From positions 1 through 45,638 of the forward strand of contig CAAGAX010000041.1 in assembly GCA_900767915.1 (NCBI GenBank): a DNA stretch of 45,638 nt, given 5' to 3'. This DNA comes from Acholeplasmatales bacterium. Lineage in GTDB: Bacteria; Bacillota_I; Bacilli_A; Acholeplasmatales; Anaeroplasmataceae. The position numbers and the translations under genes were made by a program. Shown here one piece after another: positions 6,690 to 13,667 of this stretch (within the stretch, counting starts at the first letter, position 1; every line of letters begins with the position of its first letter). Under the pieces are notes generated by a model, which saw nothing but the letters and a program-made list of their open reading frames with translations, searched no databases and was not told the DNA's origin.

Positions 6690-8483
6690 TTATTTAATTA
6701 ATCCACTTTCTTTAAGAAGAATTTCTAAATCAGTACCCTTTGTTTTCTTCTTAACAACCTTTAATAAAGCTTTTTCTTTAACAGATAAAGGACATTCATC
6801 TAGGCTATGTTTATCAAGAGCATAATAACAAGCTTTTAATAATTCTCTAACATCATATTTGCTACCCCATACCTCTGGTACTGCTCTATCTACATTTAAT
6901 AATGTATAAACTGCTTCCATACCAGTACGAATTGAATATTCAGTAGTGAAGATTGTATCTCTTGGTGTTTCAGCAAATTGACCAATAAATGCAAAGTTAA
7001 CTGCATTCTTTGGAACTACAAGTGGTCTATCTGATTCTTTTCTTGGTTGGAAGAATGCATTAATATATGGCATATAACAAGTTGTTGTATTACATCTATT
7101 CTTAGCGTAATCTTCAATCTTATCCTTATCAATACCAATATGATATAACCATTCCTCACATACCTCATAGCCCTTACAATTTCTCATATTCTTCTTCATG
7201 AAATTACCAGGCTTTGTAGTATTTAAAGAATAAACCCAAACTAGAACCATATTCTTATCTTGACTCTTAAATTGTGGTTGACGATTAATTGTCCAAGATA
7301 AATACCAATTTTCTGTTGAATCTTTAACTGTTACAATACCACCAGTTGTAACCTTACCTTCTCTTGGATCACGCTTACAAACTTTAATGATATGTTGAAT
7401 TATTTCTTCATCTGATGTAGCAATTGTTGCACTCATCCAATTTGTTGCATCAATATTTGAACAAAATTTATCTGGATTACCAAATTCACCATGTGTAGCT
7501 TGCTTAGCAATATTTTTCCACATATCCCATGATTCACCGACACCATTTTTTAAATGAGTCAAATCAGGTGCTTCATTTTGTGAACCATAGCATGATGTAT
7601 CTGTACAACAACCGTTTGTTATAAATACTAAATCATCTTCGATTAAATCAATTGATTGCTCCTTTTTATCACGAACAAATATAATTCTCTTAGCAACCTT
7701 TTTATTTCCTTTATTTTCAAAAATTACATTTTTAACATCAACACCATATTCAATTTTTACACCATGAGCTTCGAGATATTTTGTTAATGGTAAAATCATT
7801 GATTCATATTGATTATATTTTGTAAATCTTAATGCTGTAAAATCAGGTAGTCCATCAATATGATGTACATATCTACAAATATATCTCTTCATTTCTAATG
7901 CTGAAGACCAGCGTTGGAATGCAAACATTGTTTGCCAATATAACCAGAAATTTGTATTCCAAAATGATTCAGGTAATACATCAGAAATTTTCTTATCCTC
8001 TAATTCCTTCTCTGGTGTTAAAAATAATTTTTGTAAAGCCATAGCTGAAGCTTTATCTAATTTAAATTGCTTATCTGTGTGAGCATCCTCACCACAATTA
8101 ACTGATGCACGACATAAAGAATAATTTGGATCATGCTTGTTCAACCAATAATATTCATCAAGTACTGTTACATTTGGATTTTCGATTGATGGTACGTCTC
8201 TAAACATATCCCACATACATTCAAAGTGGTTATCCATCTCACGACCACCACGCATATAAAATCCTTTAGTAATATCCTTTCTACCATCACAAGATCCGCC
8301 TGCTAATTCAAGCTTCTCTAGTAAATGAATATGCTCACCTTTCATTTGTCCATCACGAACTAAATAGAATGCTGCTGAAAGACCGGCAAGTCCTGTACCA
8401 ATAATATAAGCAGATTTTTTATCTACTCCCTCTGGCTTTTCAGGATGAGCAAATGCCTCATAAGTTCCTGCACTATAATACAT
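6690..8483 (-). CDS. ohyA: Oleate hydratase (myosin-cross-reactive antigen family), FAD-dependent
   Basis: This 597-residue flavoprotein hydrates the cis-9 double bond of oleic and linoleic acid to 10-hydroxy fatty acids (EC 4.2.1.53), a membrane-associated detoxification step common in gut and skin Bacillota. The FAD Rossmann motif IIGTGLAGLSAAF is near residue 27, followed by GGSCDGR and the RGGREMDNHFEC block that is typical of the family; the conserved NGCCTDTSCYGS and QFAETPRDTIFTTEYS segments are also present. Length agrees with the family (about 590). The start is set at the ATG at 8483 because ACAAGGGGGT lies just upstream; an in-frame ATG at 8528 has no ribosome site. A promoter and a perfect palindromic operator are at 8599-8638. 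A TetR gene follows. Confidence 0.95.
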   Translation of the reverse strand: MYYSAGTYEAFAHPEKPEGVDKKSAYIIGTGLAGLSAAFYLVRDGQMKGEHIHLLEKLELAGGSCDGRKDITKGFYMRGGREMDNHFECMWDMFRDVPSIENPNVTVLDEYYWLNKHDPNYSLCRASVNCGEDAHTDKQFKLDKASAMALQKLFLTPEKELEDKKISDVLPESFWNTNFWLYWQTMFAFQRWSSALEMKRYICRYVHHIDGLPDFTALRFTKYNQYESMILPLTKYLEAHGVKIEYGVDVKNVIFENKGNKKVAKRIIFVRDKKEQSIDLIEDDLVFITNGCCTDTSCYGSQNEAPDLTHLKNGVGESWDMWKNIAKQATHGEFGNPDKFCSNIDATNWMSATIATSDEEIIQHIIKVCKRDPREGKVTTGGIVTVKDSTENWYLSWTINRQPQFKSQDKNMVLVWVYSLNTTKPGNFMKKNMRNCKGYEVCEEWLYHIGIDKDKIEDYAKNRCNTTTCYMPYINAFFQPRKESDRPLVVPKNAVNFAFIGQFAETPRDTIFTTEYSIRTGMEAVYTLLNVDRAVPEVWGSKYDVRELLKACYYALDKHSLDECPLSVKEKALLKVVKKKTKGTDLEILLKESGLIK

Positions 8484-8598
8484 AATATTTACCCCCTTGT
8501 TATTAAATACAACTATATAATAAATCAAAAAAAAGAGGCTTTAAATAGTCATAAAAATCATTTTGTTTGATTTTTTGACACTTAAAATATTTTGCATT

Positions 8599-8627
8599 TT
8601 TATAGTATAAACATAACTTTTTGTCTA
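8599..8627 (-). promoter_or_regulatory. Promoter of oleate hydratase
   Basis: Minus strand TAGACA (8622-8627), 17 bp, TATAAA (8599-8604), each five of six matches to consensus. The leader before the ATG at 8483 is about 110 nt, with no obvious riboswitch. Confidence 0.65.
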
Positions 8628-8638
8628 AAATTTAGACA
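8622..8638. promoter_or_regulatory. Perfect palindromic operator overlapping the ohyA -35 box
   Basis: TGTCTAAAATTTAGACA is a perfect 8+1+8 inverted repeat. The -35 hexamer TAGACA is one arm of it. Position and symmetry are those of a dimeric repressor operator; the TetR regulator encoded at 6048-6602 is the obvious candidate. Confidence 0.6.
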
Positions 8639-8653
8639 TTTTTTAACAAATGT

Positions 8654-8679
8654 AAAAAAACACCTAGTTTTCTAGATGT
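8654..8679 (-). terminator. Terminator overlapping the end of the MATE pseudogene
   Basis: Minus strand ACATCTAG, AAAA, CTAGGTGT, then seven T. The stop codon of the MATE remnant lies in the stem, so this was that gene's own terminator. Confidence 0.8.
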
Positions 8680-9090
8680 TCTTTTGCTTTAAATATATAT
8701 TTAATTGCACCATAGCTCATAATTGATACTGCAACAAGCCATTCTAAAGAATCAGCAAATGCTAAGTAAAATAATGAATTAGCATTTGCATTTATTGTAA
8801 TAGGACCATGATTTATTAATTGAGATAATGTTAAGCATAAAACTGTTATTGCTACAAGCTCACCAATTCCTTGAAGTGAATTTCTTAAAATAAATAATAT
8901 TCCTGTATATAAATAACGTCAAATCGCATTATAGATAAATATAGCCAAAACGAATTACCTCTTTTGTAACCTTATCAGCTGAATAAAATATATAAAGATA
9001 AAATCCATTTATTTTTGTACCTAAAGCATTAAATGACTACATCAAGAAATTATTTAATTTCGTTTCAGCACCTTGAAATTTCAATGTGTC
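8664..9090 (-). pseudogene. Decayed MATE-family multidrug exporter (C-terminal remnant)
   Basis: The minus strand carries about 140 codons that read, over two frames, as the C-terminal third of a MATE (NorM/DinF-like) exporter: KFQGAETKLNNFL, then SFNALGTKI, ADKVTKEVIRFGYIYL, and in the last frame LYTGILFILRNSLQGIG, ITVLCLTLS, FADSLEWLVAVSIMSYGAIKYIF ending in TAG at 8664. The RNSLQGIG motif and the ADxxxW block are characteristic of the family. There is at least one frame change, an in-frame stop, an apparent deletion after LQGIG, and no N-terminal half. It is not expressible as a transporter. The terminator is intact, which suggests recent decay. Confidence 0.7.
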
Positions 9091-9235
9091 CTAATATTTT
9101 TTTATTGTCTTAACAAAGCACATTCTAACAAATAGATTTTACTCCCTTTTATGCTACTATTAACTTAGAGTCAAATTATATCAAAAAACAGAACAAAATC
9201 CAAAAAATTCAATATAATATTTTAAATAATAAAAT

Positions 9236-10306
9236 TTATTTAACTAATATAGTACGTAATATTAAATAAATAACAAAAGCAATATAAAGACCTAATAAGA
9301 TAAATCCATCTTTTTTAGATAATTTTCCTTTTAATGCCATAATAAATACAATTATAGTAATTGACATCATTACAGCAAGCTCTACCCATAATTGGCTATT
9401 TAATGTACTTAAATCACAAATAGTAGCAGATATACCTAAAACAAATATTGTATTAAAAATATTTGAACCAATAACATTACCTAATGCCAATTCATTTTGA
9501 CCCTTTTTAGCAGCTATAACGCTAGTTACAAGCTCAGGTAAGCTTGTACCAACTGCAACAATTGTTAAACCAACTAAAGCTTCAACCATCTCTTTACTTA
9601 AACCACAAGCAACTGCTGTATTAACAGCAATTCTTTGTGCACCATAAACAACAAATTCACCACCAAGTAAAATGCCAATAATACCTACAATAGTAAGTAT
9701 AATAGCCTTAGGTAAAGGTTCATCTACTATTTCTTCATTAGATACATCCTGCTCCTCAGGATGTTTTTTAGCATTATATACTAAAAAGAAAATATAAATA
9801 GGTATAAATACAACTAAAATAATACCTTCCCATCTAGTAATTTCAAACGGATAATTACCATTAGTAAAGAATAAACCAAAAATCAATAATAGAAAAGTTA
9901 TTCCAATTAAAAATGGAAACTCCTTCTTACAAATACTTTTTTTAACAACAATTGGAGTAAAAATACAGCTAAGACCTAAAACTAATAAAATATTACAAAT
10001 ATTAGAACCAACTACATTACCAATAGCGATATTAGCTGTAGTATTATTAATTAAAGCTTGAATTGATCCAGAAACAGATACTGCAAGCTCAGGACAGCTT
10101 GTACCAATTGCGACAACAGTTAAACCAATTATTAATGGTGAAACATGTAGCTTTTTAGCAAGCACACTAGCTGAATCAACAAAAATATCACAAAATTTAA
10201 CTAAGAAAAATATTCCTATTCCTAAAAATGCTATATAAATTAAATATTGGCACCATCCAATATTCTTTATAGCATTATCTAATAAATTCCATAAAAAATC
10301 TAACAT
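9236..10306 (-). CDS. CaCA-family cation antiporter (Ca2+/Na+ or Mn2+ exchanger, YrbG type)
   Basis: A 356-residue integral membrane protein with ten or eleven hydrophobic segments and the two inverted alpha repeats of the Ca2+/cation antiporter superfamily: GLTVVAIGTSCPELAVSVSG (about residue 60) with GNVVGSNICNILLVLG, and GLTIVAVGTSLPELVTSVIA (about residue 247) with GNVIGSNIFNTIFVLG. The acidic residues in GTSxPEL and the Asn in GSN bind the cation. A cytoplasmic acidic loop (about 180-198) separates the halves. The ATG at 10306 has AAGGAAGGGAT upstream. The gene is preceded by a yybP-ykoY riboswitch with a switchable terminator, which points to control by manganese; export of Mn2+ besides or in place of Ca2+ is therefore likely, though this is inference. 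Confidence 0.88.
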   Translation of the reverse strand: MLDFLWNLLDNAIKNIGWCQYLIYIAFLGIGIFFLVKFCDIFVDSASVLAKKLHVSPLIIGLTVVAIGTSCPELAVSVSGSIQALINNTTANIAIGNVVGSNICNILLVLGLSCIFTPIVVKKSICKKEFPFLIGITFLLLIFGLFFTNGNYPFEITRWEGIILVVFIPIYIFFLVYNAKKHPEEQDVSNEEIVDEPLPKAIILTIVGIIGILLGGEFVVYGAQRIAVNTAVACGLSKEMVEALVGLTIVAVGTSLPELVTSVIAAKKGQNELALGNVIGSNIFNTIFVLGISATICDLSTLNSQLWVELAVMMSITIIVFIMALKGKLSKKDGFILLGLYIAFVIYLILRTILVK

Positions 10307-10321
10307 ATTTATCCCTTCCTT

Positions 10322-10379
10322 ATTAAAAAAATAAGACTATATATTTTCCCACTAATATCAAAGGAAAATATATAGTCTT
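10322..10379 (-). terminator. Riboswitch-controlled terminator before the cation antiporter
   Basis: Perfect 17-bp stem on the minus strand, AAGACTATATATTTTCC with GGAAAATATATAGTCTT, followed by A-TTTTTTT. Its 5' arm contains ATATATT, which can instead pair with the AATATAT that opens the riboswitch (P1). Ligand-bound aptamer would thus prevent the terminator: an ON switch. Confidence 0.88.
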
Positions 10380-10460
10380 GAAATTTACTATAATACCGGA
10401 CTTTTAAGTCGAGATGACGATATTATAACCAATATAATGGTTTTCTACTCCCCATATATT
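10367..10460 (-). ncRNA. yybP-ykoY manganese riboswitch
   Basis: On the minus strand the leader starts AATATAT-GGGGAGTAG, the hallmark 5' element of this class. It continues with a P2 hairpin AACC...GGTT, then the second conserved half ATAATA-CGTCATCTCG-ACTTAAAAGT-CCGG-TATTAT, in which CGTCA and CCGG loop residues match the known Mn2+ aptamers of Lactococcus and E. coli. P1 closes with ATATATT inside the terminator arm. yybP-ykoY aptamers bind Mn2+ and mostly turn on exporters. It starts two or three bases after the pth stop codon, so transcription must come from the prs-pth transcript or from a promoter within the end of pth. Confidence 0.88.
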
Positions 10461-10462
10461 AT

Positions 10463-11029
10463 TTATTTTTGTGAATATAAAGATGAAATCTTATAAAAAT
10501 CCTCACCATTAATAAAGGCTTCGATTATTTTATCTGTTATTGAAAAAGTTTTTTCTAATAAAGCTAATTCATCATTATTAAATTTCTTTAAAACCCAATC
10601 AACAACAGGAATAACAGGACTTCTATCAATTCCAATTTTCACTCTTTTATATTCTTCTGTTTTTAAATGTAGAGCTATATTTTTATGACCATTATGACCA
10701 CCAGCACTACCCTTAGTTCTTAAACGAACCCTACCTAGATGAGAATCTAAATCATCAGAAATAACCAAAATATCAGATGAATCAATTTTATAAAAATTCA
10801 TTACTGCATAGACACTTTCACCACTTAAATTCATATATGTCATTGGCTTTAATAAAATAGTCTTTTCACCATTTATATTTACTAAAGCAATCATTCCCTT
10901 AAGCTTTTGGTTTAAAGAAAATTCAATGCCATTATTACTAGCAAAATGATCTAATGCCATAAATCCTGCGTTGTGTCTAGTATTCTCATAAAGATTTCCA
11001 GGATTACCAAGACCAACAATTAATCTCAT
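10463..11029 (-). CDS. pth: Peptidyl-tRNA hydrolase
   Basis: Pth releases tRNA from peptidyl-tRNA that has dropped off the ribosome. The 188-residue protein has the typical start RLIVGLGNPGNLYENTRHNAG (catalytic His in TRHNAGF, about residue 20), LLKPMTYMNLSGESV, VISDDLDSHLGRVRLR and GGHNGHKNI, all in order and at the usual spacing. Length is normal. It follows prs with two bases between the genes, so the two are cotranscribed, a common pairing in Bacillota. The ATG at 11029 has only a weak ribosome site, which suggests translational coupling to prs. Confidence 0.95.
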   Translation of the reverse strand: MRLIVGLGNPGNLYENTRHNAGFMALDHFASNNGIEFSLNQKLKGMIALVNINGEKTILLKPMTYMNLSGESVYAVMNFYKIDSSDILVISDDLDSHLGRVRLRTKGSAGGHNGHKNIALHLKTEEYKRVKIGIDRSPVIPVVDWVLKKFNNDELALLEKTFSITDKIIEAFINGEDFYKISSLYSQK

Positions 11030-11031
11030 AA

Positions 11032-12015
11032 TTATAATAATTCTCTCTTTGTCTTATCATAAGAATAAGTAAATAAACCAGATAATGGTTCATCAGATAA
11101 TATTCTTAAAATACCATGACCTAATAATTGACCTACAGATAATACTGTAATTTTATCTATTTTCTTAGAAGGATCTAGCTTAATAGTATTAGTAATAATC
11201 ATTTCCTTTAAGCAAGAATTTTGTATTCTTTCAATTGCAGGACCAGATAATACACCATGAGTACATGCTGCATAAACCTCAACAGCACCAGCCTCCATTA
11301 AAGCCTTAGCTCCAATTGTTAATGTACCTGCAGTATCACACATATCATCAACTAAAATACAAGTCTTACCCTTAACGTCTCCAATAATATTCATAACCTC
11401 AGCCTTATTTGGTTCAGGTCGACGCTTATCAATAATTGCAATAGTAGTATCTAATACCTTAGCAAACTCTCTTGCTCTTGTAGTACCACCATGATCTGGT
11501 GAAACAACAACAATATTCTCAAGGTGCTTATCCATTAAATAATTACATAAAATAGGTAAACCCATAAAATTATCTACTGGAATATTAAAGAAACCTTGAA
11601 TTTGAGCAGCATGAATATCCATACAAATTACACGATCAGCACCAGCAGTTTGTAATAAATCAGCTACAAGCTTTGCTGAAATTGGTTGACGACTTCTAGC
11701 CTTTCTATCTTGACGACTATAACCATAATAAGGAATTACTAGATTAATTGTCTTTGCTGAAGCACGCTTTAAAGCATCACACATAATTAATAATTCCATT
11801 AAATGATCATTTACTGGAGCACTTGTTGGTTGTATAACAAATACATGATGACCACGAACAGTTTCATTAATTTGAACATTAATTTCACCATCAGCAAAAT
11901 GTAAAACATCACAACTTGATAGTGGAACACCAATAGAATCACAGATTTCTTGAGCTAATTCTCTGTTTGAACTTAAACTAAAAACTTTAACTTTTTTTCC
12001 CAATAAAATAGACAT
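11032..12015 (-). CDS. prs: Ribose-phosphate pyrophosphokinase (PRPP synthetase)
   Basis: Makes PRPP from ribose 5-phosphate and ATP, the first substrate for the purine operon found elsewhere in the window. The 327-residue class I enzyme shows FADGEINVQINETVRG (about 42-57), the flexible loop RQDRKARSRQPISAKLVADL (about 100-119), the divalent ion site MDIHAAQIQGFF, and the PRPP loop ILVDDMCDTAGT (about 220-231). The start ATG at 12015 has AGGAGGATG upstream. A TGG-extended -10 promoter lies at 12055-12082. It heads a short operon with pth and, past the riboswitch, the cation antiporter. Confidence 0.96.
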   Translation of the reverse strand: MSILLGKKVKVFSLSSNRELAQEICDSIGVPLSSCDVLHFADGEINVQINETVRGHHVFVIQPTSAPVNDHLMELLIMCDALKRASAKTINLVIPYYGYSRQDRKARSRQPISAKLVADLLQTAGADRVICMDIHAAQIQGFFNIPVDNFMGLPILCNYLMDKHLENIVVVSPDHGGTTRAREFAKVLDTTIAIIDKRRPEPNKAEVMNIIGDVKGKTCILVDDMCDTAGTLTIGAKALMEAGAVEVYAACTHGVLSGPAIERIQNSCLKEMIITNTIKLDPSKKIDKITVLSVGQLLGHGILRILSDEPLSGLFTYSYDKTKRELL

Positions 12016-12054
12016 GAGAAAACATCCTCCTATAAATTTTAAAATCCAAAATAA

Positions 12055-12082
12055 ATTATACCATAAGAATAATTATAAACAA
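12055..12082 (-). promoter_or_regulatory. Promoter of prs-pth
   Basis: Minus strand TTGTTT (12077-12082), 16 bp, TATAAT (12055-12060) with TGG directly before it (extended -10). Confidence 0.65.
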
Positions 12083-12247
12083 TCTATTTTTTACATTTTT
12101 CAGTAAAAATCAACATAAATAATAATCTAAACAAGCATATGCTTATATCTTTTAAAAAAAATTCTATAATATCATTATCTAAAAAGTATTGAGTTATGTT
12201 AATCATTTATATATTATCATTTCCAATAATTCTAAAATATGCTATCA

Positions 12248-12596
12248 TTATGCTTCCTTAACAAGCTTTTTAATATCACCTGTAATATCCTTTATCTCTA
12301 AATTAGGTTTAGCTACTAAATAGCCTTGTACATAATCAGCACCTAATTTCTTAACACATTTTAATTTTCTTTTTCATAAAATCATTGACTTTATTATATA
12401 ATCCTCTTCTATTTAATAATTCAGTTAAAATATCATAATCTCTTTCATATTCTATTTTCTTCTTTTCTTCATATTCATTTACTATTTTAAATGTTTTAAC
12501 ACCAGCTTCATATTTAATTATTATATTTAACTTATCATCATCTGTTAATTTTGCCATAATAAAAAACCCATTTCCTGCTCGATTCCACGAGTCCAA
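12248..12596 (-). pseudogene. Remnant of a GGDEF-EAL (c-di-GMP) protein
   Basis: The first part reads EYERDYDILTELLNRRGLYNK, the start of a GGDEF (diguanylate cyclase) domain (consensus DxLTGLLNRRGF), and stops shortly after. One base out of frame and at once adjacent comes VKKLGADYVQGYLVAKPNLE, the very end of an EAL phosphodiesterase domain (GADYVQGYxxAKP), closing with TAA at 12248. All of the several hundred residues between, including GGDEF and EAL themselves, are gone. This is an internal deletion with a frame change, so no enzyme activity is expected. An 81-residue product could still be translated from the first part. Confidence 0.7.
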
Positions 12597-12886
12597 GATT
12601 TGGGGTTCACATCATATAAAACAATTATTACATTTATATAAGCTGCAAACAATATTTTACTGTCATTTATTAAAGAAAAGAGGCTTCTACAACACATTGT
12701 AAAAACCTCTAAAATCACTGTTTACATGCAAGCCAAATGGTACTATTTCATTTGTTGCAAACCGTTTTCCACTATTCAAATTCTTGGGCGGAGAGATTTA
12801 TCTGGCTGTTTATCAGTACATATTTAAGTATTTTATTCTTCATCTTCATCTTATTTCGCATTTTTGTGTACCTCGTCTAATATTTT
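12597..12886. other. Intergenic stretch with one hairpin and a possible 3' gene end
   Basis: No gene is visible. The minus strand holds a strong hairpin (12679-12710, separate entry). Close to the right edge the minus strand reads ALKILDEVHKNAK then TAA, running through the direct repeat at 12887-12907; this may be the end of a lost coding region, but I cannot identify it. Base composition is less AT-rich than the surroundings, as in the HD-domain gene. Confidence 0.35.
12679..12710 (-). terminator. Strong hairpin with T-rich tail
   Basis: Minus strand AGAGGTTTTTACAA, TGTG, TTGTAGAAGCCTCT, a 14-bp stem with G-T pairs, then TTTTCTTT. It is placed to end transcripts from the HD-domain gene. 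Confidence 0.7.
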
Positions 12887-12907
12887 TAGAGCCAAAATGG
12901 AGCCATT
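12887..12907. repeat. Direct repeat DR1 flanking the HD-domain gene
   Basis: TAGAGCCAAAATGGAGCCAT plus T. It matches 13591-13611 at 19 of 21 positions in the same orientation. The two copies bracket the HD-domain gene, about 680 bp apart, as att-like or target-site repeats would. Confidence 0.55.
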
Positions 12908-12909
12908 TT

Positions 12910-13523
12910 TTAACACACAATTGTATTTATCGCAATTGATGCGGCATTGGCTGCAGCATGTGAATCTTCAGGTGTCTTTCCTAACGTAATCATATATCTA
13001 TCATCCCCATGGAAATATAATTTGTTATGTTTATTTTCTCGACTAATAAATCCCAATTCAATTGATCTTTTTTTGTCTTTTGAACTAATTCTATCTACTT
13101 GACTTAATATATTTTTCAGTTCTCGTTCTAATTCTTCTCCTTTTCCAATAATCTCATTGCTCTCCAAAAGTGCTTTTAATACATGATATTTTCTCCAACC
13201 TACTTGGTTTGGATCAGTATCCATTTTCGAATTTTCATTCTGCAGCAATCTCATAATCATATCTTTAATTTCTCCATCATATCCCAATGATTTCATATAT
13301 ACGTATCCATCATAAACATGTCCAAGATGTCTTACACCAAATTCTCTTCCTATATCATGTAGTAAACCTAATATATATGCTTTATCAACATCCATATCAC
13401 CACATGCACTTGCTATTTTTCTGCACAATGTGCTGCTGTTAAACAATGTTTTCCCCAAGATCCCGGATTAAATAATAACCCATCACGAATTAACTTCAGT
13501 GCTTCTTCTCTTGTTGACAACAT
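12910..13523 (-). pseudogene. HD-domain phosphohydrolase, frameshifted
   Basis: The intact reading would be a protein of about 204 residues. It starts at the ATG at 13523 (site GGAAGAAGGT), reads MLSTREEALKLIRDGLLFNP, then GSWGKHCLTAAHCAEK, and meets a TAG at 13413-13415. In the next frame the protein goes on with KIASACGDMDVDKAYILGLL, HDIGREFGVRHLGHVYDG and on to TIVC. The join lies at a run of five A (minus strand; 13416-13420) where six A would restore the frame. The HD motif (LLHDIGR) and partner histidines are present. This type of HD protein is widespread and of unknown substrate. Either a true one-base loss, a sequencing error in the homopolymer, or recoding. Flanked by 21-bp direct repeats and less AT-rich than its neighbours. 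Confidence 0.7.
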
Positions 13524-13590
13524 ATCTTGTACCTTCTTCCTTTTTTATTTACCTTTTCAAAACTGATAACTCCATTACTCTCCCCACAAA

Positions 13591-13611
13591 TAGAGCCAAA
13601 CTAGAGCCATT
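13591..13611. repeat. Direct repeat DR2, behind the guaA terminator
   Basis: TAGAGCCAAACTAGAGCCAT plus T, 19 of 21 identical to DR1 at 12887-12907. It contains TAGAGCCA twice in tandem. It begins a few bases past the T tract of the guaA terminator; the 3' side of guaA is a known integration site for islands in Bacillota. Confidence 0.55.
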
Positions 13612-13614
13612 CGA

Positions 13615-13659
13615 TAAAAAAAATGCCGGAAGCCCGCATAAATACAGGCGTTCGGCATT
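13615..13659 (-). terminator. Terminator of the purine operon (after guaA)
   Basis: Minus strand AATGCCG, internal CGCC..GCGGG pairing, CGGCATT, then eight T. It starts nine bases after the guaA stop codon. Its GC-rich stem stands out from the AT-rich background. Confidence 0.88.
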
Positions 13660-13667
13660 CTAATCCG

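Noticed and set aside
8484..8528. Upstream start for oleate hydratase at 8528
   Set aside because: The extra 15 residues are hydrophobic and not conserved, and the strong site AAGGGGG lies just before the ATG at 8483.
12910..13458. HD gene starting at the ATG at 13458
   Set aside because: The first dozen residues from that ATG are out of frame with the conserved protein; the true start lies at 13523 in another frame and the gene is frameshifted.
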